DNA from: a virus
Length of the DNA: 52,214 bases
Virus record (IMG/VR): IMGVR_UViG_3300036820_000646
Location: 1 to 52,214 of that record
Reading direction: 5' to 3' (one strand)
The notes below the pieces were generated by a model. The model saw only the letters and a program-made list of their open reading frames with translations. It was not told the origin of the DNA and did not search any database. Positions within the stretch are counted from its first letter, which is position 1, and the number at the start of each line of letters is the position of its first letter. A program made the position numbers and the translations under genes. This document shows positions 25,469 to 33,754 of the stretch, one piece after another.

Positions 25469-25531
25469 GGTTCCTACGGAGTACCCCGAGTGGAGAAAAC
25501 CTGTCTCACGAAGTTGCGTCCCTTTCGGAAC

Positions 25532-26104
25532 TCAGTCGCTGCGTTTTCCATTCGATCGTTTGGAGATGGTGTTCTCCCAGCGGTCGCGAACTGCGACGTC
25601 GAGGTCAATCCCAAGACAGGACGAAAGGGCGTAGAGCGCAATCAAAGCGTCATCGAGCTTGTCCGAGACTGCGTCCCATTCGCTGGGATGCGAGAAACTC
25701 ATGGTCAGCGCGTACCCAATCTCCCCGAGCGCACGACTGGCTTGTAGGACCTGTGTCGCCACATCGATGCGACCGGTGACTGAGTGACGAACGTCGCGTA
25801 TAGGTCTCATCTGGACGTAGTTATGCGTATCGATACGGAATCCAACGCGCGACGCGAAGATGTGGAGGGTGATATAGAGATCCCCCAGTTCCTTCGGGAT
25901 CTCGGCATTCCAATCAGTGTCAGGTCGAACGCCCGACTGAGCCTTCGCGATCGCACGCGCGACCTCTCCGAGCTCCTCGACGCAATACGTCGACTGCTCG
26001 AAGACTTGGAGTCGCCACTCGGGCGTTCCGCACTCGGCGGTCGGTCCAATGCAGTCAACTGTCCAGGCGGCAATCTGATCCTGGAGCGTCTGAGTCGTTT
26101 CCAT
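25532..26104 (-). CDS. Tandem MazG-like nucleotide pyrophosphohydrolase
   Basis: This is 190 residues. The first half is a MazG-like all-alpha NTP pyrophosphatase domain: QSTYCVEELGEVARAIAK with the EExxE metal site, and EIPKELGDLYITLHIFASRVG with ExxD. The second half (about 110-185) repeats the architecture in weaker form (QASRALGEIGYALT, DAVSDKLDDALIALYALSSCLG), so it looks like an internal duplication with one degenerate site. Such enzymes hydrolyse NTPs or dNTPs, and mobile elements use them to manage nucleotide pools or block abortive responses. A CATAG sequence lies 6 bases before the ATG, a partial match to box B. Confidence 0.75.
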   Translation of the reverse strand: METTQTLQDQIAAWTVDCIGPTAECGTPEWRLQVFEQSTYCVEELGEVARAIAKAQSGVRPDTDWNAEIPKELGDLYITLHIFASRVGFRIDTHNYVQMRPIRDVRHSVTGRIDVATQVLQASRALGEIGYALTMSFSHPSEWDAVSDKLDDALIALYALSSCLGIDLDVAVRDRWENTISKRSNGKRSD

Positions 26105-26167
26105 ACCCCTCTATGTGACGAGGTCGGAAATAGCGAACGCTGCCCTGATTCAAACGTCTAACGGGCA

Positions 26168-26626
26168 TTAAACCCGTCGATTGAGCACCATCGCGTAGTA
26201 GCCGCGTCCCCCATTAACGAATCGCCCGGCAGCTACGAAGCCGCTCGAGTGGTGCAGCGCGAACGCAGCACTGTTCTCCATCTCACACGCGAGGACTGGC
26301 ACTCCTCCTTCTGCACGAATCGCGCTGATCGCTGCGCCAACCAGTGCTCCGCCGACGCCACGGCGTCGATAGTCGCTTGCGACGAAGATTCTCCCAAGAG
26401 AGACCGCGTCACTCAGATCGCTAAGCGCGTCCTTGATCGGTGACCACAACTTCCCCCAGCCGACGTGCCCAACGGCCAGGTGTTGATTGTCGATCGCCAA
26501 GAGACGCTGCTCGTAGGCTCGCTCCTCTTTCAATATCGACTCGATCTCCGGGTGCAATGTCATTCGACCGATACAGTCACTGGCGTCGACGATGTCGTGC
26601 GTCCAATACTTCACGGCCGTGGTCAT
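26168..26626 (-). CDS. GNAT family N-acetyltransferase
   Basis: This is 152 residues; its ATG overlaps the stop of the HerA-like gene (ATGA). The GNAT core is clear: LGRIFVASDYRRRGVGGALVGAAI with the acetyl-CoA pyrophosphate loop RRRGVGGAL (about 88-96), then a helix, then LACEMENSAAFALHHSSGFVAAGRF for motif B. The substrate is unknown. Coupling to the ATPase gene suggests the acceptor may be a protein of the element, or the gene may simply be cargo. Confidence 0.82.
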   Translation of the reverse strand: MTTAVKYWTHDIVDASDCIGRMTLHPEIESILKEERAYEQRLLAIDNQHLAVGHVGWGKLWSPIKDALSDLSDAVSLGRIFVASDYRRRGVGGALVGAAISAIRAEGGVPVLACEMENSAAFALHHSSGFVAAGRFVNGGRGYYAMVLNRRV

Positions 26627-29406
26627 CTCCCGGCCTCTCGGGCCAGCGTGTCCTCGGCCAAGATCTCGCCCCGACCACTGATGAGTTCGAGCGTGCGCAA
26701 CTTAGACAGTGCGTTGCCAAATGAGCTGCTCGTTTCGGAGTACCCACTCAACTTCGCGACTTCCTCGCGTGACAGCGACGCGGGCCACGCTTCGATCGCT
26801 ACGCCAAGAATGATGCGCTCGGCCTTGCCCAGCTTGGAATTCCAATGATCGAGCAATGCTCGCCCCGTCGGGAGTGGCTCGTATTGACCAGCGATAGCGT
26901 CAATCCCTTCGTTCGTCGCGCGAATCGGCTCGCCGCTCTTGTTGATGTATCCGAGCGTGCGAAGCCTCGAGAGCGCATTACCGAATGATGAGGACTTCGC
27001 TGAGTAGCCACTGAGGGTCGCCACCTGAGAACGGGTTCGGCCATCGGCGAACTGAGCGAGTACCGAGAGAATCGATCGCTCGGCTTTGCCCATCTGCGTG
27101 GGGAGATCGTTGTTCGACTTCCCCGCCCGCTCAGTCGTCGCAATCGACGGCGTCGGGGCCGAGATCACGGCGCGCTTAGGAGCCTTCGAGGACTTCGATT
27201 CGCCGTCAAGACGAGCATCCAGCACGTGTGAACCTACGACGCGCTTCACGTGACCGCTCAACAGCACGCTTGCCCCTTCGAGACCCTTCTGCACTTCGGC
27301 GAGTAGATCGTCGAGAAGACCCTCGGGAATGAAAGGAACCGGTACTTCGATTCGTTCAGTCACGATCTGTGGCTCTGACAGCACCGCAGGCTTGGCGGCC
27401 AGTTGCTTCTCGAGCTCAACGATGCGCCTCTGCAACGCCTTGGGGTCATTCGCCTCGGCTCGTTGGATGGCTTCTGCCATCTGGTCCTTGACGGCGCTGA
27501 GGTCCACTGCCGCGAACTTGCTTGGTTCGACCCTCTTCTGTCCAGGCTTCGGCGTTGCCGATGAGTTGAACGTGTGTCGCTCGCGGATCTGCACTCGATC
27601 AAAGAGTGGCGGCTCTCCACCGGGCTCCCAAATCCACGCTTCCCCGAGCCCAAGACTAGAGAGCGAGCCCATCATCGCCCTGCGCTGCTCGTCATCCGCG
27701 TCGGACTTCAAGTAATCCTCTATCGCACGCCGGTCATTAGGGCCGACCACTCGAAGCGCGATGAGGACGTCTATCTGTTCGAGCACGTTCTTGTTGACGA
27801 CGGCGGCACGCTGTGAGATGAGGGTCGTTCCGAGTCCACGGATGCCGCCGCGACGAACGATGGCCTCGAATGCTCCGAGCAGGCGTTGATCCGTCTCACG
27901 GGCCTCGCCCCGACCTCCGCCCACTCGTTGCGGACAGTTACCCGTGACGAAGACGCGACCGTTACGTCTTGCCACGAACGCGCCAGAGGGAAGCGTAATG
28001 TCCCAAACGAGACCTTTGTAGGTAGCCCGATATGGACGACGTACCCAATGCGCCGACGAAGTGCGACGACACACGTTCACCGTCCACTGTCCGTTCGACT
28101 TCTCAAAGCGCTTCGTGGTACTGATGCCGAGTCTGGTAGCGAGTTCCTGAAACTCATCTGCAAGTTGTTCGTTCTTACCTGGGTAAAAGCGAACCCACAC
28201 GCCCCTGTCAGAAGTTCCGTCGCCTTCCATGAGTCCCTGGTAAAGCGAGGAGAGTTGCTCCGGCGATCCCTCTTCGAGAATTCGTCTCGGTATTCGATGA
28301 AGATCCTCGCCGAGCCAGTCACCGATCGCGTCTGATAATTCGTGGCCGAAGTACCACGAATATGACTCCGCTCCCGTGATGGTCCCTTCGCCGCCGCCGG
28401 GCTTCGGACCGACCCGAGATGGTCGGAGATAGCGTCGAGAATCAGTAAATTGATCGAGTGCAGTCGACATCTCTTCGGTCATCGAAACTCCGCGCTTGAC
28501 CGTCGCAGTGGACTGCTGGAGCGCCAACACTTTCGACTTACGTCGGTCGTGCCAATGGCCGTCTGTGATGACCCAACCCATGATGCGCAAAACCTCATTA
28601 GAGAGGTCGGGAACCCCAATTCCGGGAGGTGCGCCACCCGCCGGGACCTCGATGGACGTCGGAACTTCTCCCGCGGGACAGAAAGACCAGTCGTATTTCT
28701 TGTAACGGCCGGCCGCCCTCTGCTGGCGGCGCAACACCACTCGGTGATCTGGTGTAACTAGGCAGTCGAGACTCTTCGTTTTGAGACCAATCATCTCGCC
28801 ATCGTGGTAACGGTGTAGGACGGCCCGGACGGGCTCATATCTATATTCCTCTGTCGCCATATCGAACCCAACAGCCACCGTTCCCTCGTGGACTTGGTCC
28901 CATGTCGCCCACCCATGATCGGTGAGGATTTCTGTGTCGGCGGTCATGCAGAACCGGTCGGCCTCGTCGACGAAGAGGTGCATCGGGAAATCCATGTTGG
29001 GTTGGGCCTTACGGCGAAACAATCGCTCGGCGAAGTCGGTAGCGAATTGGCGCTCGCCTGCTCCCGACTCGAAGAGCGAGAAGTCAATGACGTACCAACC
29101 CGGATAATCGAGAACAAGGTCAGCAATGAACTTGCCAGCTCCACGCTCTAACGGTAGGTCACCGTGTTGTCCGCCCAGAATGACGACGGGCAGTCCAGGT
29201 TTTTTGCCGTCGGCACTCGACCGCAGGCCCCACCAAGAACCTGTCGGGTCGAGAGCAACGAACGGGATCTTTGCCGCGACCATCTCCTCAGCGATGACCG
29301 AAGCTGAATATGTCTTCCCCTTTCTGCGTTGGGCGAGGATCGCCGCGGTCTTCGTGACGTAGTCATCCGTTAACGAAAGAGACTTGGAGATTTTTAGGTT
29401 CGTCAT
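26623..29406 (-). CDS. HerA-like ATPase interrupted by an intein
   Basis: This is 927 residues as encoded, about 589 after splicing. The HerA/DUF87-type core has a P-loop AAILAQRRKGKTYSASV (about 21-37), Walker B LFVDEADRF (144-152) split by the intein, and after it CPQRVGGGRGEARETDQRLLGAFEAIVRRGGIRGLGTTLISQRA with the sensor. A coiled coil (about 655-690) and two copies of a winged helix follow (GKAERSILSVLAQ...SGYSAKSSSFGNALSRLRTLGYI and GKAERIILGVAIE...SGYSETSSSFGNALSKLRTLELI), probably DNA binding. HerA-like ATPases pump or resect DNA. Here it could serve DNA transfer or packaging. Operon with 29441 upstream and the GNAT gene downstream. Confidence 0.88.
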   Translation of the reverse strand: MTNLKISKSLSLTDDYVTKTAAILAQRRKGKTYSASVIAEEMVAAKIPFVALDPTGSWWGLRSSADGKKPGLPVVILGGQHGDLPLERGAGKFIADLVLDYPGWYVIDFSLFESGAGERQFATDFAERLFRRKAQPNMDFPMHLFVDEADRFCMTADTEILTDHGWATWDQVHEGTVAVGFDMATEEYRYEPVRAVLHRYHDGEMIGLKTKSLDCLVTPDHRVVLRRQQRAAGRYKKYDWSFCPAGEVPTSIEVPAGGAPPGIGVPDLSNEVLRIMGWVITDGHWHDRRKSKVLALQQSTATVKRGVSMTEEMSTALDQFTDSRRYLRPSRVGPKPGGGEGTITGAESYSWYFGHELSDAIGDWLGEDLHRIPRRILEEGSPEQLSSLYQGLMEGDGTSDRGVWVRFYPGKNEQLADEFQELATRLGISTTKRFEKSNGQWTVNVCRRTSSAHWVRRPYRATYKGLVWDITLPSGAFVARRNGRVFVTGNCPQRVGGGRGEARETDQRLLGAFEAIVRRGGIRGLGTTLISQRAAVVNKNVLEQIDVLIALRVVGPNDRRAIEDYLKSDADDEQRRAMMGSLSSLGLGEAWIWEPGGEPPLFDRVQIRERHTFNSSATPKPGQKRVEPSKFAAVDLSAVKDQMAEAIQRAEANDPKALQRRIVELEKQLAAKPAVLSEPQIVTERIEVPVPFIPEGLLDDLLAEVQKGLEGASVLLSGHVKRVVGSHVLDARLDGESKSSKAPKRAVISAPTPSIATTERAGKSNNDLPTQMGKAERSILSVLAQFADGRTRSQVATLSGYSAKSSSFGNALSRLRTLGYINKSGEPIRATNEGIDAIAGQYEPLPTGRALLDHWNSKLGKAERIILGVAIEAWPASLSREEVAKLSGYSETSSSFGNALSKLRTLELISGRGEILAEDTLAREAGR
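27937..28950 (-). other. Intein 1 (canonical, 338 aa, LAGLIDADG type)
   Basis: Residues 153-490 of the HerA-like protein. It starts with Cys (CMTADTEILTDHGW, block A), has TPDH in block B, two dodecapeptide-type endonuclease motifs (MGWVITDGHW, LYQGLMEGDGT), block F YKGLVWDITLPSGAFVARR and block G VFVTGN followed by Cys+1. All splicing residues of a class 1 intein are present. The insertion point is directly after the Walker B motif DEADRF. Confidence 0.92.
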
Positions 29407-29440
29407 CCGTTGCCGGCGCCTTCGTGGAGTTCGCTCATCA

Positions 29441-29971
29441 CTACGCCGCTACCTCCGAGTCCCCTATGAGACGCACGCGGAGTCTGGCGGTGCCATCTTC
29501 TTGGGGATTCGCGCTGGCGACGAGGTCCGGGAATCGCTTCAGCAACGTGCTCTTGGTCGAGTCCACTGAGGTCGTCTTAATGACGGTGACGTATTGGTCG
29601 ATGTCTCCACTCAACAGCGCATCGTGGATGGCGTTCCAATTTGTGTAGGACCGCTTACCTGAGTGGGCAGGTGCCTCGGTCGTATCCTTCCCCTTCGGGG
29701 TCTTCGCCCCACGAGGCCCTTTGACCGGGCTGTCCACCTTGTTGGTTCGCTTCTGGCGGATAGGTGTGGCGCGTGGCGCCGCGGTGACTTCTGCCACCGT
29801 CGACAACGCGAGCGGACTCGCCGTCACCTCGATGAAAGGCAAGACGCTTTCTCGCATCTCTTGTACCTTTTCGAGTTCGCGTTGCAATCTCTCTTCGCGT
29901 TTGGCGAGTGAGTCGGCCAGCAACGTTGCCAGCTCGCTGGTGCTCAATTCGTCAAGATTGATATCCGTCAT
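29441..29971 (-). CDS. Coiled-coil protein upstream of the HerA-like gene
   Basis: This is 176 residues from ATG 29971 behind AAGGAAGGG; an in-frame start further up overlaps the preceding gene and is rejected. Residues about 12-45 form a coiled coil (LATLLADSLAKREERLQREL). A basic low-complexity hinge follows (about 65-105, KTPKGKDTTE), then a small C-terminal domain (NWNAIHDALLSGDIDQYVTV...STKSTLLKRFPDLVASA). The layout suits an adaptor or DNA-binding partner of the ATPase encoded 34 bp downstream. No family is recognised. Confidence 0.7.
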   Translation of the reverse strand: MTDINLDELSTSELATLLADSLAKREERLQRELEKVQEMRESVLPFIEVTASPLALSTVAEVTAAPRATPIRQKRTNKVDSPVKGPRGAKTPKGKDTTEAPAHSGKRSYTNWNAIHDALLSGDIDQYVTVIKTTSVDSTKSTLLKRFPDLVASANPQEDGTARLRVRLIGDSEVAA

Positions 29972-29985
29972 TTCGTCACCCTTCC

Positions 29986-30408
29986 TTAGTGAACTGAGAT
30001 CAGGACGTCTGCCGTCTGAGGAGACCACACGAAGTCATCGTCTTTCAAGTTGCAGCACTCCCACTTGTACGCCCAGCACCGCTTACGGCCCTTCAGAAGC
30101 CACGCGGGATAGTCAATCTCATCGACCGCGTACCATCCGGGGTCCCCACAGAAGTCCGCATTGAGATACTCGGACGCGAAGGCCGCGAGTGACTCTGTGA
30201 CGAGCAGCACTTCCTGCGGTTCGACCTCGGGTGCGGTTTCGACGTTGACGATGCGGGTCAGGTCGATACCCACTTCGAGGTTTTCGACCAAGGCTTCTTC
30301 CATCTCAACCTGGGCGAGTTGCTGTGCGCGGTCGCTCGGCAATTCGCCACGTTCGAGCAGCACGCCCCACGGTCGACCGCATTCCATACAGCAGATGAGA
30401 GTTGCCAT
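29986..30408 (-). CDS. Cys-rich unknown protein under box B
   Basis: This is 140 residues from ATG 30408 (GGAGAAGCG upstream). It starts with CCMECGRPWG (Cys6, 7, 10) and ends with CWAYKWECCNLKDDD, which together could bind zinc, with further Cys in DFCGDPGW. The middle is acidic and helical (DRAQQLAQVEMEEALVENLEVG). It begins the operon that contains the coiled-coil protein, HerA-like ATPase and GNAT enzyme, and box B sits right before its start codon. Function is unknown. Confidence 0.7.
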   Translation of the reverse strand: MATLICCMECGRPWGVLLERGELPSDRAQQLAQVEMEEALVENLEVGIDLTRIVNVETAPEVEPQEVLLVTESLAAFASEYLNADFCGDPGWYAVDEIDYPAWLLKGRKRCWAYKWECCNLKDDDFVWSPQTADVLISVH

Positions 30409-30416
30409 CGCTTCTC

Positions 30417-30440
30417 CTATGAGTCGAAGTGAGAATCAGT
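30417..30440 (-). promoter_or_regulatory. Box B copy upstream of the HerA operon
   Basis: Minus strand ACTGA-N14-CATAG, ending 8 bases before ATG 30408. Confidence 0.65.
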
Positions 30441-30488
30441 TCAGATTCGTAGTACCCCGACCACTCGAAACGCGTCCCCTAAAGGGCT

Positions 30489-31556
30489 TCAGAGAAGGCC
30501 GAGACGAGTGCTGCGTCCGCGTAAGTAGTCACGGGCCCGCGCGACACTGGGCATGAATTCACGACGCGCGCTCACCTTGGCGGGGCATCGGTGCGATTCG
30601 GTCGCGTAAGCGCGCAGACACTTGCCGCACTCCTTTACCTCCACGCGTTCAGACTGCCCTCGAATCATCTGATTGAAGATTCGGCCCGGAGCCTCCGACT
30701 GCGCAACGCGCATGAATGCGGCGATGGGGACCTTAAACCCGTAGAGCCGCGATCCACCTTTGTTGGACTCCGTAGCCATGACCATCGTCCCCGTGACCTT
30801 TTCGTATGCCACCCCGGAGATCCACGAAGAGCTCACTGACTTGACCGGTACGCCGAGCTGGGCGGCGCGCTGACGCCGGCGCTCGAGGATGTCTCCGACC
30901 TCGGCTAACGCGCGACTGGGCCGACGCGACTCGAGGACGCACTGAACCGACTCGGCAACGTAGGCCGACTGATCGGGCGTGAAGCCGAGGCCCTGCGTGG
31001 CCCATGATCCATCTTCACCGCGCGCGACACGGACCCAGCCATCGAACTGCCCACCGGGAAACTGCGCCGAGACCGGCACGTCGAATGTGTCACCACTGTC
31101 TTTGCCGGGAACGTTCGCCAGGGAGAAGTCCTTGATCGCCGCCGCCGAGGGCATCCGAATGGCCACCTGGTCATTCGCGTAGGCCATGCGGTGTGTGCGC
31201 CGATGTCCAGCGATGGAGTTGCCACCCGTGTGCTGGGGTGTCCAGTCATCGGGCATCTGGGCGTAGCCCCCCTCGGGGTGGTTGTACTCACCGGCAGCCA
31301 TGTGTCGGTCCCACCACTCACGCCGATGCGCGGTTGAGTTGGGATCGACGAGGAGCGGTGCGGTCGCGGCGGGCACGTAACCCATCAGGCTCAGAGCCTC
31401 GACGCGCTCGCGGAGGAACTCTCGAGGGTCGACGGGGATAAGCGTCGGTGTGGGCTGGTCGTTGAAGAGGTCGACTTGCGCTTCTGGATTCACAGAGGCC
31501 GCGAACTGTCCCCCAGTCGTTTGACCCTTGGGTTGACGTGATCGATCCTTGTCCAT
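30489..31556 (-). CDS. Tagged protein 6 with KTSC-like domain and zinc motif
   Basis: This is 355 residues from ATG 31556; a longer in-frame start would read through box A and is rejected. The tag covers residues 5-30 (SRQPKG...GGQFAASVNPEAQVDL). Residues about 240-301 match the KTSC pattern: SSSWISGVAYEKVTGTMVMA, then SRLYGFKVPIAAFMRVAQS and GRIFNQMIRG. KTSC is a small domain named for lysyl-tRNA synthetase C-termini and common in phage and plasmid proteins. A CxxC...HxC motif (Cys310, 313, His322, Cys324) follows. The N-terminal half has 'EWWDRHMAAGEYNHPEGG'. This is the only tagged protein here with a recognisable body domain besides the sigma-like one. Confidence 0.8.
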   Translation of the reverse strand: MDKDRSRQPKGQTTGGQFAASVNPEAQVDLFNDQPTPTLIPVDPREFLRERVEALSLMGYVPAATAPLLVDPNSTAHRREWWDRHMAAGEYNHPEGGYAQMPDDWTPQHTGGNSIAGHRRTHRMAYANDQVAIRMPSAAAIKDFSLANVPGKDSGDTFDVPVSAQFPGGQFDGWVRVARGEDGSWATQGLGFTPDQSAYVAESVQCVLESRRPSRALAEVGDILERRRQRAAQLGVPVKSVSSSWISGVAYEKVTGTMVMATESNKGGSRLYGFKVPIAAFMRVAQSEAPGRIFNQMIRGQSERVEVKECGKCLRAYATESHRCPAKVSARREFMPSVARARDYLRGRSTRLGLL

Positions 31557-31564
31557 ACCCCCAT

Positions 31565-31592
31565 AGATGGGAGTTAAATCACGCAACGGCCA
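31565..31592 (-). promoter_or_regulatory. Box A copy 2
   Basis: TGGCCG-N11-AACTCCCATC followed by T. CATCT ends exactly 8 bases before ATG 31556. The sequence is conserved with copies 1 and 3 although the flanking and spacer bases differ. Confidence 0.75.
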
Positions 31593-31758
31593 AATGCGGC
31601 TCAAGAATTATCAGCGTCGACAATCAGTTGCGTTTCGGGGTCAGAAGATCGCGTGCTGGATTTGGCTTTCGAGGAGGCATTCCCTCCGATGTGCCGGGGA
31701 TGCGATCAGTAAGAGGAATTCGCTCGGGCGAATGAAACCCACCAGATAGTTTTGGAAA

Positions 31759-32463
31759 ATGCTGCTGGCGTATTTGGACGAGTCATATGACGAGAAGCGT
31801 TATTGGATTGTCGCCGTGGTTTGTCCAGACTCCGAGGTGCGCCCACTCACGGAGGAGCTTGACGAAGTTGTGCGGAGGTCGGCTCGAACTTTTCCTGGTC
31901 TCAATGCGTTCGGTGAACTCCACGGCCATGCATTGTTCCACGGCAAGGACGATTGGGCTGCTGTGGCGACCATGCCTCGCGCGCGAATCGGGATATACGG
32001 CCAGGCGCTCTCGGCGATCGCTCAACACGATGTGCGCATCATTATTCGCGGCGTAGATTGCATTGGCTTATCGGATCGGTACTCCTCACCTGAGCCTCCT
32101 CACGCACTCGTGTTGATGCACCTGCTCGAACGGATCAATGACCACGCCATCGATCCCGAAAACAACGTCATCGTCATCGCGGATGAGGTGCCGGAGGCAA
32201 ACGCACACCGGAGGAGTCTGTGGAACTTCCAACGCAATGCGACGTGGGGGTATCGCAGTCAACAACTGACGAGGATCATCGACACCATTCACTTCGCGCC
32301 GTCGACGTCGAGCAGACTCCTTCAGGCGGCGGACATCGTTGCTTTTTTGTGGTATCGAATGGACGCAGGCACTGACAAAGACGCCAGGGCCATAAAAGCG
32401 AACAACGATCTCTGGAATCTGGTGTCTGGAAAGGTCATCCACAACTGGATTTGGACCCCGTAA
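31759..32463 (+). CDS. DUF3800 protein
   Basis: This is 234 residues. It opens with LLAYLDESYDEKRYWIVAVV, the signature start of DUF3800, a family with an RNase H-like fold. It continues with 'NVIVIADEVPEANAHRRSLWNFQRN', 'IIDTIHFAPSTSSRLLQAADIVAFLWYR' and a C-terminal helix, the other conserved parts of the family. DUF3800 genes are frequent in mobile elements and defence islands; the reaction is unknown. It is a lone plus-strand gene with a perfect hairpin just after its stop. Weak ribosome site (TTGGAAA). Confidence 0.85.
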   Translation: MLLAYLDESYDEKRYWIVAVVCPDSEVRPLTEELDEVVRRSARTFPGLNAFGELHGHALFHGKDDWAAVATMPRARIGIYGQALSAIAQHDVRIIIRGVDCIGLSDRYSSPEPPHALVLMHLLERINDHAIDPENNVIVIADEVPEANAHRRSLWNFQRNATWGYRSQQLTRIIDTIHFAPSTSSRLLQAADIVAFLWYRMDAGTDKDARAIKANNDLWNLVSGKVIHNWIWTP

Positions 32464-32470
32464 CGCACGA

Positions 32471-32493
32471 GAACCCCGCCATTGGCGGGGTTC
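32471..32493 (+). terminator. Hairpin after the DUF3800 gene
   Basis: GAACCCCGCC-ATT-GGCGGGGTTC is a perfect 10-bp stem with a 3-base loop, 8 bases after the stop codon. No T-run follows. Position and strength still suggest a terminator. Confidence 0.65.
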
Positions 32494-32790
32494 AAGGCTT
32501 ACCGTATTCCGGTCTTTCGACTGGCCTACTGACATCTACTTTAGCCATTCTGCACGGCATCTGTCACGTCATCTGCCACATGACCTGCGATCTAAGGCCT
32601 CTCGAAAGGCCAACGATCAGGCCTGTCAGTCGAAATCAGTCCTGGTCAGAGTGGTGTGCCCAAATCGGCCCCACGAGACCAGGTGTGCCGGAGAGAACTG
32701 AAACAAAGCGGGTGGGTCTCCTGACGGAACAGAGGTCGACGATCGGTTTAGGGCATGATGTAGACCTTCACTATCCGGGGAGGTTTGCCG
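32494..32790. other. Intergenic stretch, no gene seen
   Basis: About 300 bp hold no convincing frame. A short hairpin with GGCCT/AGGCC arms (about 32597-32612) and a nearby second AGGCCT (about 32631) are present. It carries the promoter of the zinc-ribbon gene and GGGGAGG at 32777-32783. A small RNA is possible but unsupported. Confidence 0.3.
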
Positions 32791-33663
32791 ATGGCTTTTT
32801 GTTCCGATTGCGGAAATAGCGTTGTCGAGGGGGCCAAGTTCTGCAGTGGCTGCGGCTCCAGCCTCAATGGAGAGCAGGGCGCCGCTGCCACAAGTTCAAC
32901 TCCCGTCGCCGCGGTCAGCCCATCGCCAGCCATTGCGCAAGATCCTTTGATTCTGCCGCTAGTAAGTGAATTGATATTCCAAATAACCAACTATGACGGT
33001 GGGCTTGTTTCTCACGCCAAGCACGAAAACGGAAACTTTCTGGCCTTGAAGCCGGACGGCAGATGGGAACTGAGATTTCCCGTTACCCGTGACCCCAAAA
33101 CCGCCGACAAACTAACTGCGGGCGTTGCACACTTTCCATTGGAGGTGACTGAAACGGGAGCCTCCTCTTGCCACGTGACCGTCACTGCTGTACAAGATCA
33201 ATCGGTTCGCGCCGGATTCGACGTACCTAAGAATGCCGCGAGTGAACTTATGGCTGCAATTGAATCACTCAAGCGGTCTGCCCTCACAGGTAACGCTGCG
33301 CAGACAAGAGCTCCTTTGGGGCCACCAGCGTGGCGATACTCGGGCTCGGGTATTGGGGCCGACTGGCGCTGCATCGCACATTCAAAGAGGGTCTGTTCGA
33401 GATGTGGACCGTACCCAAAAATTAAGGGCACGATGCAGGGCCAGGTCTGGCCCAACCCAAAGCGTGTCAACTGTCCGCACTGCCAAGGTGTGGGCACAGT
33501 CACAGCCAAAGGAGTCAAGAAAAAGAAGGGCTTCAGTACCGGAAAGGCGACGGCCGCCCTTCTCACGGGAGGCATTTCTCTTGTCGGCACGGGTCTGGCC
33601 CAAAAGGGAGAGGTCACACAACTGACGTGCTCCGCATGCGGCATCTCTTGGGAAGTCGCGTAG
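32791..33663 (+). CDS. Zinc-ribbon protein, unknown function
   Basis: This is 290 residues from ATG 32791 with GGGGAGG at ideal spacing; a TTG six bases earlier is less likely. The N-terminal zinc ribbon has Cys4-x2-Cys7 and Cys18-x2-Cys21 (FCSDCGNSVVEGAKFCSGCG). A Ser/Pro/Ala linker follows, then a beta-rich middle domain (about 50-165: LIFQITNYDGGLVSHAKH, GRWELRFPVTRDPKT). The C-terminus has further Cys pairs (VCSRCGPYP, NCPHCQGVG, TCSACGISW) that form two more zinc knuckles around a Lys-rich hydrophobic segment (KKKKGFSTGKATAALLTGGISLVG). Possibly a membrane-associated zinc protein; the function is not known to me. Confidence 0.75.
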   Translation: MAFCSDCGNSVVEGAKFCSGCGSSLNGEQGAAATSSTPVAAVSPSPAIAQDPLILPLVSELIFQITNYDGGLVSHAKHENGNFLALKPDGRWELRFPVTRDPKTADKLTAGVAHFPLEVTETGASSCHVTVTAVQDQSVRAGFDVPKNAASELMAAIESLKRSALTGNAAQTRAPLGPPAWRYSGSGIGADWRCIAHSKRVCSRCGPYPKIKGTMQGQVWPNPKRVNCPHCQGVGTVTAKGVKKKKGFSTGKATAALLTGGISLVGTGLAQKGEVTQLTCSACGISWEVA

Positions 33664-33719
33664 CAGCACGAAGCACGACTACCGCCCACCGGTTACCCCT
33701 CACCTAGCCGCACAAAACC

Positions 33720-33754
33720 GCGCGCTTCATTCTGTATTACACGGCCAAGCGCGC
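33720..33754. terminator. Possible terminator between convergent genes
   Basis: GCGCGCTT (33720-33727) and AAGCGCGC (33747-33754) form an 8-bp stem with a 19-base loop. The right arm touches the stop codon of the convergent gene. Weak evidence. Confidence 0.35.

Noticed and set aside
32464-32790. Structured small RNA downstream of the DUF3800 gene
   Set aside because: Only a terminator-like hairpin and a weak second stem are visible; no promoter or conserved structure can be argued.
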